A stretch of DNA of 64,000 bases. It comes from Terriglobales bacterium (GTDB lineage Bacteria > Acidobacteriota > Terriglobia > Terriglobales > Acidobacteriaceae). This document shows positions 28,361 to 37,955 of this stretch, piece by piece. How positions within the stretch are numbered: the first letter of the stretch is position 1; every line of letters starts with the position of its first letter. Location: positions 181,115 to 245,114 of the forward strand of contig DATMPC010000022.1 of the NCBI GenBank assembly GCA_035567895.1. The letters are read 5' to 3'. The notes beneath the pieces are model-generated. The model had not been told where the DNA came from. It saw only the letters and a program-made list of their open reading frames with translations, and made no database searches. The position numbers were made by a program, and so were the translations under genes.

Positions 28361-30925
28361 TCACGCGTTCCGCAGTGCCACCATCGGCTCTACGCCGGCA
28401 GCGCGCCGGGCCGGGATCGCCGACGCCAGCACCGCGGCCAAGCCGAGCGCTAGTACAGCCAGTGCGAGCATAATCGGGTCCCATGGCTTAACGCCGAACA
28501 ACTGAGTCGTCATCAACCTGCCGGCCCCAATCGCTGCAGGAATGCCGATTGCCAGCCCGATGCCTATCTGGAGGAAGGCGCCGCTCAGCACCATTTTTGT
28601 GACCTGCGCGCGATCTGCCCCCAGCGCCATGCGAAGGCCAATCTCGCTCGTCCGCTGCTCCACCATGTAGGACAGAACTCCATACAGCCCGACCGAAGCA
28701 AGGATCAGCCCAAGCGCGCCGAAGAGCGAGGTGAGCGTCGCGATCATCGTTTCCTGCTGGAAATCATTGCTCAGGACTTTGGTGTATGGATCGACGCTGT
28801 AGAGAACAAGATTCGGATCGACGCTCGCCAGAGCCTTGCGCACGCGGTCTTCCATGCCCGGCGGATTTCCCGGCGCCCAGATCACAAGGTTCTCCAAGTA
28901 GTGCGACGACGTTTCCCCACCCGCGAAGGCTGGATCGTCATACTTCACAATCTGCGCTTCCGCCCCCCAGAACATCGGGCGCGCCGGCTCTTTCATCCCC
29001 CAAGTCATGTAGCGGATGTCTCTCGCGACACCGACAATTTCGTAAGTTGCGGAATACTTGATCCTACCGACCCCGAAATGCTGTCCGATCGGGTTCTGGT
29101 CTTTGAAGAACTTCTTCGCAAACGCTTCGGTGATCACGGCTACATTCCGCGTCGCCGCTGTGTCGTCGTCGGTAATCGGCCGACCAAGCAAGATCTTGGC
29201 GCCGATAGTCTCGAAGAAGTCCGGCGTTATTGTGGCCCACCCTGATCCTGTATCTTCCTTAGCTGGAGGTTCAGGCCGGCCCTCCACGCGAATGCCGGTG
29301 TTCCAGCTGTCACCCGACATTGGGGCGTAAAGCGCAGCCGTCACCATCCGCACGCCGGGAATCTCGCGCAGGCGATCGTTGATCTGCCGAAACAGCGGAT
29401 CCAACTGTTCCAGCTTGTAGTTGCCCAAATGAGGGTTGATCGAAGCAAGGTACCGGCCCTGCGTCTCGAATCCAAAATCCTGATGCTGCAAGTTCCGCAG
29501 ACTCTGTCCGAGCAGAGCCGCAGCCGAGAGCAGCACCACGGAGACCGCTCCCTGCGCGATTACCAGGGACCTCTGCGCCCACGATCGACCGCCTCCTACC
29601 GAGCGGTTTGCCCCACGAAGCGCCTCCACCGGATCAGCATTCGAAGTCACCCATGCCGGCGCAATTCCGAAAATGATTCCCGTCAGAACGGATATAGCCA
29701 GTGTGAACAGCAGCACAGGCAATGATGGAGTTGCGCTGATCGGTACATAGTTATTAGGTCCGCCGTTCTCGAAAGCCAGACGCAGAATCAACCTTGTTCC
29801 GGCGTACGCTACAGCGATGCCCAGGGCCCCACCCATAGCTGCGAGCGTGACGCACTCGACGAACGACCTGCGAACGATTCGCGCTCGCGACGCGCCCAGC
29901 GCTACTCGGATCGAGGTTTGCGCGCGATCTTTCAACCCACGCGCCAGCATCAGATTCGCCAAATTTCCGCACGCGACTAGCAGCACGCATCCCGCAGCAA
30001 TCAGGAGCAGCTTCAGTCCATCCTGGTACTCGCTCCGAAGGGCTGTCACTCCACCGCCGCCGGGAACCAGATGCAGCGTTTGCTGCTGCCAGAGTTGCTT
30101 CTCGCCTGGCTCCATATCGGGAACGTGGCCGGCCAGCCAGTTATGGAATTCCACCCGCAGCTTCGCTTCGAGCGACTTGGGATCCACTCCTGGACGCATT
30201 CTTCCGAGCAGGTCCAGGAAGTTGGCCTGTGGCCGCTTCAGCCGCGCCGTCGATCCCTCGATCAATAACTCGGTTGTCACTGGCAGCCAGAAATCCGGCA
30301 TGCCCCACCCCGCCAGCTTGGCTCCGAAAAATCCGGGCGGAGCCACGCCAATCACGTTGAAAGGATGCCCATTGATCTGGTAGCCGGCCCCGACCACGGA
30401 GGGATCTGATCCATACTTGTCGTGCCATATGCGGTAGCTCATCACCGCCACTGGCGGCGCACCCTCCTTATCATCCTCGTCCGTCATCAGGCGGCCGATC
30501 CACGGCTGCACGCCGAGGGTCCGGAAGAAATTCCCAGACACATACTCCCCATTGCGCGTGTCTACCGGCGCCTGCGATCCGACTCTGCGGACGCCAAGAG
30601 GAGCATTGCCGGCCTGCAGCGCTGCCAGATCGACGAACTCTGGTGTATGCGCGCGAAAATGCTGGTAAGCCTCCCACGAGAACAACGCAAAGTCGCCGTC
30701 GTCACCCTGGGTGTAGCCTCCCCAGTTGCAGCAGCGATCTTTATCGCCGATCCGCCACAGCTCACCCGGCTTCGCGACCGGCAGCGACTTCAACATCACC
30801 TGGTGCACCAGCGTGAAGATCGCCGTCGTCGCTCCGATCCCTAGTGACAGTGTGATCAGAGCTGTCGTGGTAAATCCAGGGGCCTTCCGCAGCTGTCGCA
30901 TCGCGTCCCGCAAATCCGCCAGCAT
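28361..30925 (-). CDS. MacB/FtsX-type ABC transporter permease, long form
   Basis: An 854-residue permease. The N-terminus has the motif LRDAMRQLRKAPGFTTTALITLSLGIGATTAIF, then a periplasmic MacB-core domain, a central FtsX block of three or four helices (LLLIAAGCVLLVACGNLANLMLARG; ASRARIVRRSFVECVTLAAMGG), a second periplasmic domain and a C-terminal FtsX block ending EPMVALRNA. Such double-length permeases are frequent in Acidobacteriota and usually lack an adjacent ATPase gene, as here. The start ATG 30925 is preceded by AGGAGG. Substrate is unknown. Expression seems independent of the arsR cluster, because a 158-base spacer with a repeat copy lies between them. Confidence 0.9.
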   Translation of the reverse strand: MLADLRDAMRQLRKAPGFTTTALITLSLGIGATTAIFTLVHQVMLKSLPVAKPGELWRIGDKDRCCNWGGYTQGDDGDFALFSWEAYQHFRAHTPEFVDLAALQAGNAPLGVRRVGSQAPVDTRNGEYVSGNFFRTLGVQPWIGRLMTDEDDKEGAPPVAVMSYRIWHDKYGSDPSVVGAGYQINGHPFNVIGVAPPGFFGAKLAGWGMPDFWLPVTTELLIEGSTARLKRPQANFLDLLGRMRPGVDPKSLEAKLRVEFHNWLAGHVPDMEPGEKQLWQQQTLHLVPGGGGVTALRSEYQDGLKLLLIAAGCVLLVACGNLANLMLARGLKDRAQTSIRVALGASRARIVRRSFVECVTLAAMGGALGIAVAYAGTRLILRLAFENGGPNNYVPISATPSLPVLLFTLAISVLTGIIFGIAPAWVTSNADPVEALRGANRSVGGGRSWAQRSLVIAQGAVSVVLLSAAALLGQSLRNLQHQDFGFETQGRYLASINPHLGNYKLEQLDPLFRQINDRLREIPGVRMVTAALYAPMSGDSWNTGIRVEGRPEPPAKEDTGSGWATITPDFFETIGAKILLGRPITDDDTAATRNVAVITEAFAKKFFKDQNPIGQHFGVGRIKYSATYEIVGVARDIRYMTWGMKEPARPMFWGAEAQIVKYDDPAFAGGETSSHYLENLVIWAPGNPPGMEDRVRKALASVDPNLVLYSVDPYTKVLSNDFQQETMIATLTSLFGALGLILASVGLYGVLSYMVEQRTSEIGLRMALGADRAQVTKMVLSGAFLQIGIGLAIGIPAAIGAGRLMTTQLFGVKPWDPIMLALAVLALGLAAVLASAIPARRAAGVEPMVALRNA

Positions 30926-31036
30926 TCATCCTCCTCGAATGAAATTTTGACGCAGCTCGCGCAAGTTGGTTATGGAAAAGTTTTCGAGGTGTTCTGGATG
31001 CCGGCCCCTTTCATCGTCGAGGAGTGCGGCAGTCAC

Positions 31037-33420
31037 CTAAGGCGCTGAAGCCGAAACAGCAGATTGATGTATCTGGTATTCATGTGGCGGCTCGACGCCG
31101 AGCAGGTAGCGCACGAAGTAATCCCAGCGCCGACGCATCATGTAGTTGCTCGCATTGCCATAGCCGTGACGCTTGTTAGGAAGCATAAGGAGATCAAAGT
31201 CCTTGTTGGCTTTGATCAACTCGTCCACTACGAGCAGCGTGTTGTACGGCGGCACATTGTCATCCATGGTGCCATGTGCCAGCAGCAGATGTCCCTTCAG
31301 GTTTTTCGCCAGCGGCTGATTCGCCTGGCGGGAATAGTTTGACGTTCCATCCGGATTCTTTGTCAGGAGACCCATCCACTTCTCCGCCCAATCGTCTTCA
31401 TATTCGCGGTTGTCGTGATTTCCCGATTCGGAAATACCTACCTTGAAGAAGTCGGGATAGCGGAACATGGCGTCGGCGGCGGCGTATCCGCCTCCTGAAT
31501 GGCCATAAATGCCTGCGCGGTCGAGATCGATCCACGGATATCGTTCGCCAGCTGCTTCATTCCCGCAACTTGATCGGGCAGCGTGTTGTCGCCCAGATCC
31601 TTAGCGTAGAAGTCGTGGAAACTCTTCGAACGCAGCGGATTCCCCATACCGTCAAGCTCGATCACCACGAATCCGAGCTCGGCCAGCGCCTGCGCATCGC
31701 CTCGAGCGGCAGAAAACGAACGGCTGCCCACGCTGCCTCCCTGCGGACCCGGATAAATATGGTTCACGATTGGATATTTTCGGCTTGCATCAAAATTCGT
31801 CGGCTTGAACATAAGCCCGTACAGATCGGTCTTTCCATCGCGGGCTTTCACCGTAAATGGAATCGGAGGCTTCCATCCTGCGGCTACGAGCTTCGCAACG
31901 TCGGCTTTCCCTAAAGTAGCGATCACCTTGGCATTACGGTCCCGCAAAACGCTGATGGGAGGCACATCAGGCTGGGAATAGCTATCGACAAAAAACTTTC
32001 CGGAAGGGGAAAACGATACTTCGTGATTTCCCGGTTCAGGCGTGAGCAGCGAGATTTTCTTTCCGTCGAATCCCGCGCGGTAGAGATATGCAAAATACGG
32101 ATCGCTTCCCTTTTCGCGTCCCACGGCCAGGAAGTAGATCTCCCGGTTCTTTTCATCAACCTGGAGCAACTGCGTCACCGCCCATTCGCCGCTGGTGATC
32201 GCGTTCCTTAGGTTCCCTGTCCCGAGGTCGTATAGATAAAGATGCCCCCAGTTGTCGCGCTCCGAGTACCAGATCACCTCGTTGGAAGATGGAAGATAGC
32301 GCCAGCTCACCTTACCGGCGCCCGATTCGTAATATGTCGGTGCCGTCTCTTGCATCACGTCGCGCACAGTTCCGGTATCCGGATCGGCAACACGAAGTTG
32401 CTCCTGCTTGTGATCGCGCGAGGTCGAGACAAACGCCACGTGTTTGCCGTCGGGACTCCACTGCACATCGCTCCATTCGCCGCCTCGGCAAACGAGGTGA
32501 TCGCAGAGCGAGCCGCGATGCTGGTCAGGCGGCATCTGCAGGCGGATGACTCGCGGACCTTCCACGTCGACGATCACACGCTGAATCATCGTGACCACCT
32601 CGTCGCCCGGCAGGGGATACTTCCATGCCTGCAACACCGGATGTCCCACTTTGGTCCGGACCAGGTACATCTCGCCAACATTGCGTTGGTCCTGCTGGAA
32701 GGTGGCAATGTGCTTCGAGTCGGGAGACCAGACCAGGATGGCGCGATTGCTGTGCGTCCATCCCGCGTTGTCGGTGGCGTAGCCGAAGTCCTTCACGCCA
32801 TCAGTCGTCAGTTGCGTCTCCTTGCCGCTGGCGAGATCGCGCACCCAAAGATTCCAATTGCGGATGAACGCCGTAAGCTTGCCGTTCGGCGACGGCACAT
32901 CGAGACGAGGAGGCAGCGCACCTTGCACAGGCGGAAGCGCGGGCTCCCCCTCGAGCTCCCCGCCTCCTTCGGCGGCGCACTGCGTGCCCTGCACGTCGCA
33001 TTTCCAGCGCTGTCCCTTCAGGTTGAACTCGACTGTTTGCTCATCGGGTGAAAGTTCGACTTGCTCAAATGGCAGGTGCTTCGCTTCATAGCTCGCATTG
33101 GCAGCGGAGGAGAGCGCGGCAGCCAGCTTGGAGTGCTCAAACAACATAGACCGCTTCCCTGTGGCTGCGTCCACGACAACGAATTCGTTGCCTTCAGGAG
33201 TAGCATCGCGAAACCAGAACCGATCGTCTTTTAACCACGACGGACGGACCGTCCCAAACACCAGGCGAGTCGTATTGGCAGGTATGAATTTCTCGGCTCT
33301 GCCATAGTCAGTCACAGCCACTGCCGGAGCGGAGTTCAAACTCTGGGCAAAAGAAATTCCCAGCACGAGGGAGCAAGAGAAGCTTATGAGTACAAATTGG
33401 CGGATTCGGAGCATGCGCAT
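31037..33420 (-). CDS. Dipeptidyl-peptidase IV-like S9 peptidase (frameshifted)
   Basis: An exported serine peptidase: signal peptide (FVLISFSCSLVLGISFAQ), then a beta-propeller DPP-IV N-terminal domain (residues about 90-430 with KDFGYATDNAGWTHSNRAIL), then the S9 hydrolase domain. The catalytic region is split. The first frame runs to about LANDI and then loses sense; a second frame begins YPWIDLDRAGIYGHSGGGYAAADA with the nucleophile Ser and continues to the Asp (GTMDDNVPPYN) and His (NKRHGYGNASNY). One base is missing near 31533-31545. All catalytic residues survive on either side. As written the protein lacks its active site; an assembly deletion or a recent inactivating mutation would explain it. 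It diverges from the amidohydrolase gene. Confidence 0.8.
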
Positions 33421-33477
33421 AGTCGCACAACCGAATCAAGATTTCAGAGCCCCTTCCCACGTGCGAGAATCTCCCGC

Positions 33478-34686
33478 ATGCTTCGCTTCCGATTCGTACC
33501 CATCCTGCTGCTGTTCTGCGCTTCCGCTGTGGCCCAGGAGCGCACCATCACCATCCTTACTGACAAGGCCTTCGACGGGCGCGGCGGCGTACTGCGAAAT
33601 GCGCGCATCCAGGTTCGCGGCGACAAGATCGTCTCCGTGGGCAAGCAGACTGGTGCGCCAACGCCGGCAACTTACGATCTGCGGGGATTGACCGTGTTGC
33701 CGGGCTGGATCGATAGCCATGTCCATATCACCTGGCATTTCGGACCGAATGGGCACTTCGGCGAAAAGAACGAGCCGCCGGAGCGAGCCACGCTGGAGAT
33801 GGAGGGTAATGCCTGGCGGACGCTCATGGCCGGCTTCACCACCGTGCAGTGCCTGGGATCGCCCGAGGACAAGCCGTTGCGCGACGCGATCAACAACGGC
33901 GTCGTGCCGGGACCGCGGATTCTTACCGCAATCACTCCCCTGACCGACGAGAAGCTGACTCCCGACCAGATCCGCGAGTTCGTGCGCAAGGTAAAGGCCG
34001 ATGGCGCTGACGTGCTCAAGATCTTCGCATCGCGCAGTATCCGCCAGGGTGGCGGGCAGACGCTCAGCGATGAGCAGCTCAAGGCCGCATGCGACGAAGC
34101 CCGCGCGCAGGGTCTGCGCTCGGTAGTGCACGCGTACAAGAGCGCGGTAAAGGCGACTGCCATTGCCGGTTGTACCGAAGTGGAACACGGCAGCCTCACG
34201 ACCGATGACGATCTGAGAGAGATGGCGAAGGATGGAACGTGGTTCGATCCGCAGGTTGGGCTGGTGATCCACAACTATCTCGACAACAAAGACAAATTCC
34301 TCGGCGCGGATGGGTACACCGAAGAAGGTTTTGCCAAGATGCAGGAGGTATTGCCGTTGAACGCGGCAATGTTCAAGCGCGCTCTGGCCACGCCCGGATT
34401 GAAGATCGTCTTCGGAACCGATGCGGTTGCAGGCGCTCACGGCCGCAACGCCGAGGAGTTCATCTATCGCGTCCGCGACGGCGGGCAAGATCCGATGGCA
34501 GCCATGGTCTCGGCCAATTCGCTGGCTGCACAAGCCATGGAACTGGATAAACAGATCGGCTCGCTCGCTCCGGGAATGCAAGCGGACATCATCGCTCTCG
34601 ACGGAGACCCGAAAAGCGACATCACTGCGGTTAGGCGGGTTGCGTTCGTGATGAAGGGTGGAGTTGTTTACAAGAATAGCCGCTAG
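33478..34686 (+). CDS. Secreted amidohydrolase (imidazolonepropionase-like)
   Basis: The 402-residue product has a short signal peptide (RFRFVPILLLFCASAVAQ) and an amidohydrolase TIM barrel. The first metal motif is DSHVHITWH, the carboxylated-Lys position is in ADVLKIFAS, further His ligands are in VVHAYKSA and EVEHGSL, and the catalytic Asp is in VFGTDAVAGAHG. The C-terminal small beta domain includes SLAPGMQADIIALDGDPKSD. Enzymes of this group act on cyclic amides or dipeptides (prolidase- or imidazolonepropionase-like). ATG 33478 is chosen because it gives a signal peptide; the frame upstream overlaps the promoter region between this gene and the divergent S9 peptidase gene. A shared role in peptide degradation is plausible but inferred. 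Confidence 0.88.
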   Translation: MLRFRFVPILLLFCASAVAQERTITILTDKAFDGRGGVLRNARIQVRGDKIVSVGKQTGAPTPATYDLRGLTVLPGWIDSHVHITWHFGPNGHFGEKNEPPERATLEMEGNAWRTLMAGFTTVQCLGSPEDKPLRDAINNGVVPGPRILTAITPLTDEKLTPDQIREFVRKVKADGADVLKIFASRSIRQGGGQTLSDEQLKAACDEARAQGLRSVVHAYKSAVKATAIAGCTEVEHGSLTTDDDLREMAKDGTWFDPQVGLVIHNYLDNKDKFLGADGYTEEGFAKMQEVLPLNAAMFKRALATPGLKIVFGTDAVAGAHGRNAEEFIYRVRDGGQDPMAAMVSANSLAAQAMELDKQIGSLAPGMQADIIALDGDPKSDITAVRRVAFVMKGGVVYKNSR

Positions 34687-34751
34687 CTGTAGGCTGGGCT
34701 GGCCCTCCCTGTTCCCGTTTTGGTTTTTGTGCGCGGGACGCACCCGCAGTT

Positions 34752-34946
34752 TCATTTCTGAATGGTCAGTCTGAACACGTAGATGCATACAACGATGACG
34801 GTAATCCATAACAAGGGATCGCCGAAATAGAAGATTAACGCGCCTCGCCCGGTGGTCTTGGTCCTGAACGCCATGACGAAGCTGGCGTACAGGAGCACCA
34901 CAAACGCTGCACCCAATGCGGTCAGACTAGCTTTCACGTAGATCAC
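34752..34946 (-). CDS. Small two-helix membrane protein
   Basis: Starting at GTG 34946, which has GGAAGG upstream, the 64-residue product is IYVKASLTALGAAFVVLLYASFVMAF, a polar loop with FRTKTTGRGALIF, then LLWITVIVVCIYVFRLTIQK: two membrane helices. An upstream GTG at 34979 would add 11 residues. No family recognised. It converges with the amidohydrolase gene. Confidence 0.5.
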   Translation of the reverse strand: MIYVKASLTALGAAFVVLLYASFVMAFRTKTTGRGALIFYFGDPLLWITVIVVCIYVFRLTIQK

Positions 34947-35082
34947 AGGATCGTTCCTTCCCACCCCCTTCGCTGGCACTGGGGATTACCACTATCCAAC
35001 CGTTTATTCTTGCAAGTGCATGCGAATTGTGGAAGAGGAGCCTTCGTGAACATCAAGGCATAGCCGTGTCGAACGAACGGGT

Positions 35083-35113
35083 TTGACGGGTGGCCGGGTG
35101 CGCCACCCGTCAA
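35083..35113. repeat. Dispersed hairpin (12-bp perfect stem)
   Basis: TTGACGGGTGGC (35083-35094) and GCCACCCGTCAA (35102-35113) form a perfect 12-bp stem with a seven-base loop. It is the best member of a GGGTG...CACCC hairpin family seen again at 35814-35828 and 36295-36307. The gene-free stretch 34980-35248 holds nothing else that I can identify. Confidence 0.75.
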
Positions 35114-35248
35114 TACGGAAATGGGAATTTTCTGGTGGCAAGTTCCGAGTAGCCCGTTATTCGCCCACGATCATCAAACCGTATGCGACATATCGTCACT
35201 AATCTGGAGGTCCACCTCCGCGTCACTCTCCCAAAGTGTTTCTCTGAG

Positions 35249-35650
35249 CTAGCGGTTTTCGACTCGCTCCTTTATATCCGAGTACGCCGCATCGATGAGC
35301 CTGTTTAGCGCCGCCGCGTTTGTGCCCGTTTCAGGTCTCAGCTTCACATGGCGCATGAACTTGCCGGTGCCTTGCAACAAGCGGGCAGGATCCGGCAGCG
35401 CTGCGCCATGAAAGAAGCCCACGTTTACGTGCGAAGTGAATACATCGACGTAGCCGAAGGGCGCATCTCCCAAACACGCAACCGGACAGCCGTCATGCAA
35501 GAGCTCCCGGACTTCGTCCCCGCATTTTCGCATCACCTCAAACCACTGATGCGCGATGGCTCCCAATCCAACTACATGCTCCTTCATCCACGCATCGATG
35601 GCGGGATCCCGCTCGACAGCGCCGTTGAATCGCAGCAATTGCGTTCTCAT
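35249..35650 (-). CDS. DUF1801 domain protein
   Basis: ATG 35650, preceded by GGAG, gives a 133-residue protein that fits the DUF1801 family: an N-terminal helix (AIDAWMKEHVVGLGAIAHQWFEVMRKCG), a Cys-containing strand (LLHDGCPVACLGDAPFGYVDVFTSHVNVGFFHGAAL) and the ending LRPETGTNAAALNRLIDAAYSDIKERV. The GFFHGAALPDP loop is the usual position of the conserved strand-turn. Biological role unknown. It is flanked by hairpin-rich spacers on both sides and seems monocistronic. Confidence 0.8.
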   Translation of the reverse strand: MRTQLLRFNGAVERDPAIDAWMKEHVVGLGAIAHQWFEVMRKCGDEVRELLHDGCPVACLGDAPFGYVDVFTSHVNVGFFHGAALPDPARLLQGTGKFMRHVKLRPETGTNAAALNRLIDAAYSDIKERVENR

Positions 35651-35843
35651 CGTCGCTCCAGTTTCCTGCTTTCGAGATCTGTAGTTACGTGGCACCCTTA
35701 CCTTCCCTCCAGTACGGATGGCCAGCCTTTTCCCATTTCGGTTGTTTGCATTGAGACCTCCAGATAAAGGCTGGACGGGGCGCACTCTTCGCAATTGTCT
35801 TAGTTTCCTTGGACGGGTGTCCCACCCGCCTCAAGGGAGGACG

Positions 35844-36194
35844 CTATAAAGCAACCGCCAGCCCTTCAGTCTCTTCGCGTCCGCACTTCTTGCAGCGGAA
35901 TCTTTGGGAGTTTTGCCCGAACGGGCTAGATTCCTTCTCGCCGCCACAAATCGAGCACATCATCAGGGCTTTTGGTCTGTCTAAAGACCAGCCTCGATCT
36001 CGTTCCTGGTGGGTAACTTTCCCTAAATGAATTTCATCAAGGGTGACCGGGAAGTGATCGCCGCAAGCGAGGCACTCAGTCCGGTGTGGCGCTTTTGGTG
36101 GCTTGTCCTGAAAAGCGGGACTGTTCGCGTCGAGCAGAACGAAATGATGTCCGCAGTAGCCAAAGAAAACAAGTTCAGTCGGTTTCTTGATCAC
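35844..36194 (-). CDS. Zinc-ribbon protein of unknown function
   Basis: A 116-residue product with three Cys pairs: ECLACGD near residue 41, MMCSICGGE near 79 and FRCKKCGREE near 100, plus an early GYCGHHF. CxxC pairs at this spacing suggest one or two zinc ribbons. The start is GTG 36194 behind a G-run; the initiation context is weak. No family was recognised, and the flanks are repeat-rich. Opposite-strand readings across the same bases are less protein-like. Confidence 0.5.
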   Translation of the reverse strand: MIKKPTELVFFGYCGHHFVLLDANSPAFQDKPPKAPHRTECLACGDHFPVTLDEIHLGKVTHQERDRGWSLDRPKALMMCSICGGEKESSPFGQNSQRFRCKKCGREETEGLAVAL

Positions 36195-36353
36195 GGAAGT
36201 GTCCCCCCCGTTATGTTAGACCTCCTGCCTTACGAGCGGTTGGCCTTAGCAGAATGGAGCGGCAGAAAGCCAATTTCCCAAGTCGCATGTCGTCGGGTGG
36301 CACACCCTAATTAGATTTGATTTCCGCGTTACGATACCCAAAATATGAGTGCC

Positions 36354-36382
36354 GCACCCTTTGCGGGTTTTTCAAAGAGTGC
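36354..36382. repeat. Hairpin of the GCACCCTT...GGGTGC family
   Basis: GCACCCTTTG (36354-36363) pairs with CAAAGAGTGC (36373-36382) with one mismatch. Related hairpins are at 38224-38249 (one G-T pair) and 46995-47019 (perfect 9 bp, loop GGCTTTT). All lie between genes. Confidence 0.7.
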
Positions 36383-36649
36383 GTGATCGGAATCGTCTGT
36401 GTCATCAGAAGAGTTACTCGAGACGAAAGCACGCTGCAGATTCAGTCTGGACTTGCATACATTCCCGTTTGTGCACCCTGCGAACACCGCGCAGACCGGG
36501 GTCCCCAGCAACTCGAGTTTGTTGCTGGGGTGGGAGACCGGGGTCCCCAGAGACACGACTTTGTCGCTGGGGTGGGAGAGTGCGGCACCCACACTTAGGA
36601 GTCCCAAACAAAAATCAACCTAGACCAGACCGGAATGAAAGGTGCGCCA
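36374..36649. repeat. Second copy of a dispersed intergenic repeat
   Basis: 36374-36456 and 36619-36649 match, with scattered differences, the spacer 28227-28350 (shared AAAGAGTGCGTGAT, AGAAGAGTT, CCTAGACCA and CCGGAATGAA). In this copy about 160 bases, including the 42-bp tandem repeat, lie between the two halves. Confidence 0.65.
36493..36576. repeat. 42-bp tandem hairpin repeat, two units
   Basis: Units 36493-36534 and 36535-36576 both begin AGACCGGGGTCCCCAG and end CTGGGGTGGG. In unit one CCCCAGCAAC and GTTGCTGGGG form a perfect 10-bp stem with an eight-base loop. In unit two the stem has one mismatch. The spacer 36195-36764 contains no gene that I can support. Confidence 0.8.
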
Positions 36650-36764
36650 CCTATCCGATGCCAAGCAGAGTGCTCCAGATCTGTCCGGGAGATGTGTTTG
36701 CTCTTGACATCGCCTCTTTTAGAACCCGCCCAGACCTTTGATGCCGAGTGTGTCCAGCTTAGTT

Positions 36765-37955
36765 TCAGGAATATGAGACGGAGGCCGAATCTGCCAGTTG
36801 CCTATTTCCGGTCTGTTCGCTCACCTGAAAGAATTGTGTATCTACCTGCGCCTTCGTTGCTTCGAGCAGCAGATAGCCATACTCCTTAATGCCTTTGTCG
36901 AAGGTCACTCCCGGCATAATCTGCTGACCGTTGGCGGCCGATACCGCCTGGAGTCCGCGGCCTCCACAGCCGGCGACCAAATAGGGAATCTTCCGGGAGG
37001 CGCCGTTTTCCTTCACCGTACGCGTATGTCGTTGGTAGCTGTGCGCGTGCCCGGAGATCACCATATCCGGCCAGATGCCGGCTTGCTTGCAGGCTTTGTC
37101 CATCTCGTCGAGCATGGCTGGACTGCCGGAGTGTCCGCCGCCGTTGCTGTAAGGTGGGTGATGCGTCAGGAAGACGAGCCCCTTGCGGCTCTTCTTTCGA
37201 GCAGTGACGATGGTCTTCAATGTCGCTTGAAACCAGTCAATCTGAGACGTGTCGGGCTTCGCGGCCGATCCTCCCTCAAGGAATCCGGGACCTTCGGCGA
37301 GATTCGAGTAGAGTCCAATCACATCGAGAAATGGAGTCTGCAGCCACCAATACACCCCCGGCTGTTGAACCGTCTGGCGCAGAATGCGCGCTCCTGCCGC
37401 TGCCTGCGGCGTAGATCCGTCTGGGGCACAGAAGTTCGTTTGAAATGCGGCCAGCGACTTGGGATCAGTCTCGGCGAAGATTTCACCATCGTGGTTTCCC
37501 GGAATGGCAATGATCTTTCCCGGATAGTGCGCGTAAGGACGATAGAACTCATCCCGAAAGAGATTATCCTTGTGCATTCCGTAGATCACATCGCCCAAGT
37601 GAATAAAGCAGGCAGGGCTCGCTCCCGGGTTACGGGGATCGTAATCTTCGGACATGCAGTTCGACACCGCTTCAGCCGCCTGACCCTGCACCCTCCCGGT
37701 ATCTCCGGTAAGGTGAAAGCGGATTGCGTTAGCCGCGGTAATCGCCGTTTCGCCATCGGCGCCGATGACTTGGCTCAACGGAATTACTCCATCTTTGTTG
37801 GTAAGGCGAGGGATCGGTCCGAGTTGTTGGCGCGCCCAATCAACTAGCTGCACATTCTTGCCGCGCCCCGTCGATTGTGGGGTTACCAGCGTATGTGCAA
37901 ATCGGGACGGAGCCTTCTTCACTACAGCCTTCTTCACTACAGCCTTCTTCACCAT
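36765..37955 (-). CDS. Calcineurin-like metallophosphoesterase
   Basis: A 396-residue protein with the metallophosphoesterase signature in order: RFHLTGDTGRV (first metal Asp), CFIHLGDVIYG (GDxxY), IIAIPGNHDGE (GNHD), LVFLTHHPPYSNGG (H), and VISGHAHSYQRH (GHxH). This is the set found in purple-acid-phosphatase-like enzymes that hydrolyse phosphate esters. The N-terminus is unusual: ATG is followed by VKKAVVKKAVVKKA, coded by a 15-base tandem repeat, with no export signal. It may be a slippage-generated extension. The gene stands alone, with long gene-free spacers on both sides. Substrate not assignable. Confidence 0.88.
   Translation of the reverse strand: MVKKAVVKKAVVKKAPSRFAHTLVTPQSTGRGKNVQLVDWARQQLGPIPRLTNKDGVIPLSQVIGADGETAITAANAIRFHLTGDTGRVQGQAAEAVSNCMSEDYDPRNPGASPACFIHLGDVIYGMHKDNLFRDEFYRPYAHYPGKIIAIPGNHDGEIFAETDPKSLAAFQTNFCAPDGSTPQAAAGARILRQTVQQPGVYWWLQTPFLDVIGLYSNLAEGPGFLEGGSAAKPDTSQIDWFQATLKTIVTARKKSRKGLVFLTHHPPYSNGGGHSGSPAMLDEMDKACKQAGIWPDMVISGHAHSYQRHTRTVKENGASRKIPYLVAGCGGRGLQAVSAANGQQIMPGVTFDKGIKEYGYLLLEATKAQVDTQFFQVSEQTGNRQLADSASVSYS

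Noticed and set aside
33436..34809. 457-codon minus-strand frame opposite the amidohydrolase gene
   Set aside because: The plus strand encodes a full amidohydrolase with metal motifs; the antisense translation has no family features.
36493..36576. Possible CRISPR-like repeat
   Set aside because: Only two adjacent units without unique spacers and no cas gene nearby; it is a tandem hairpin repeat.
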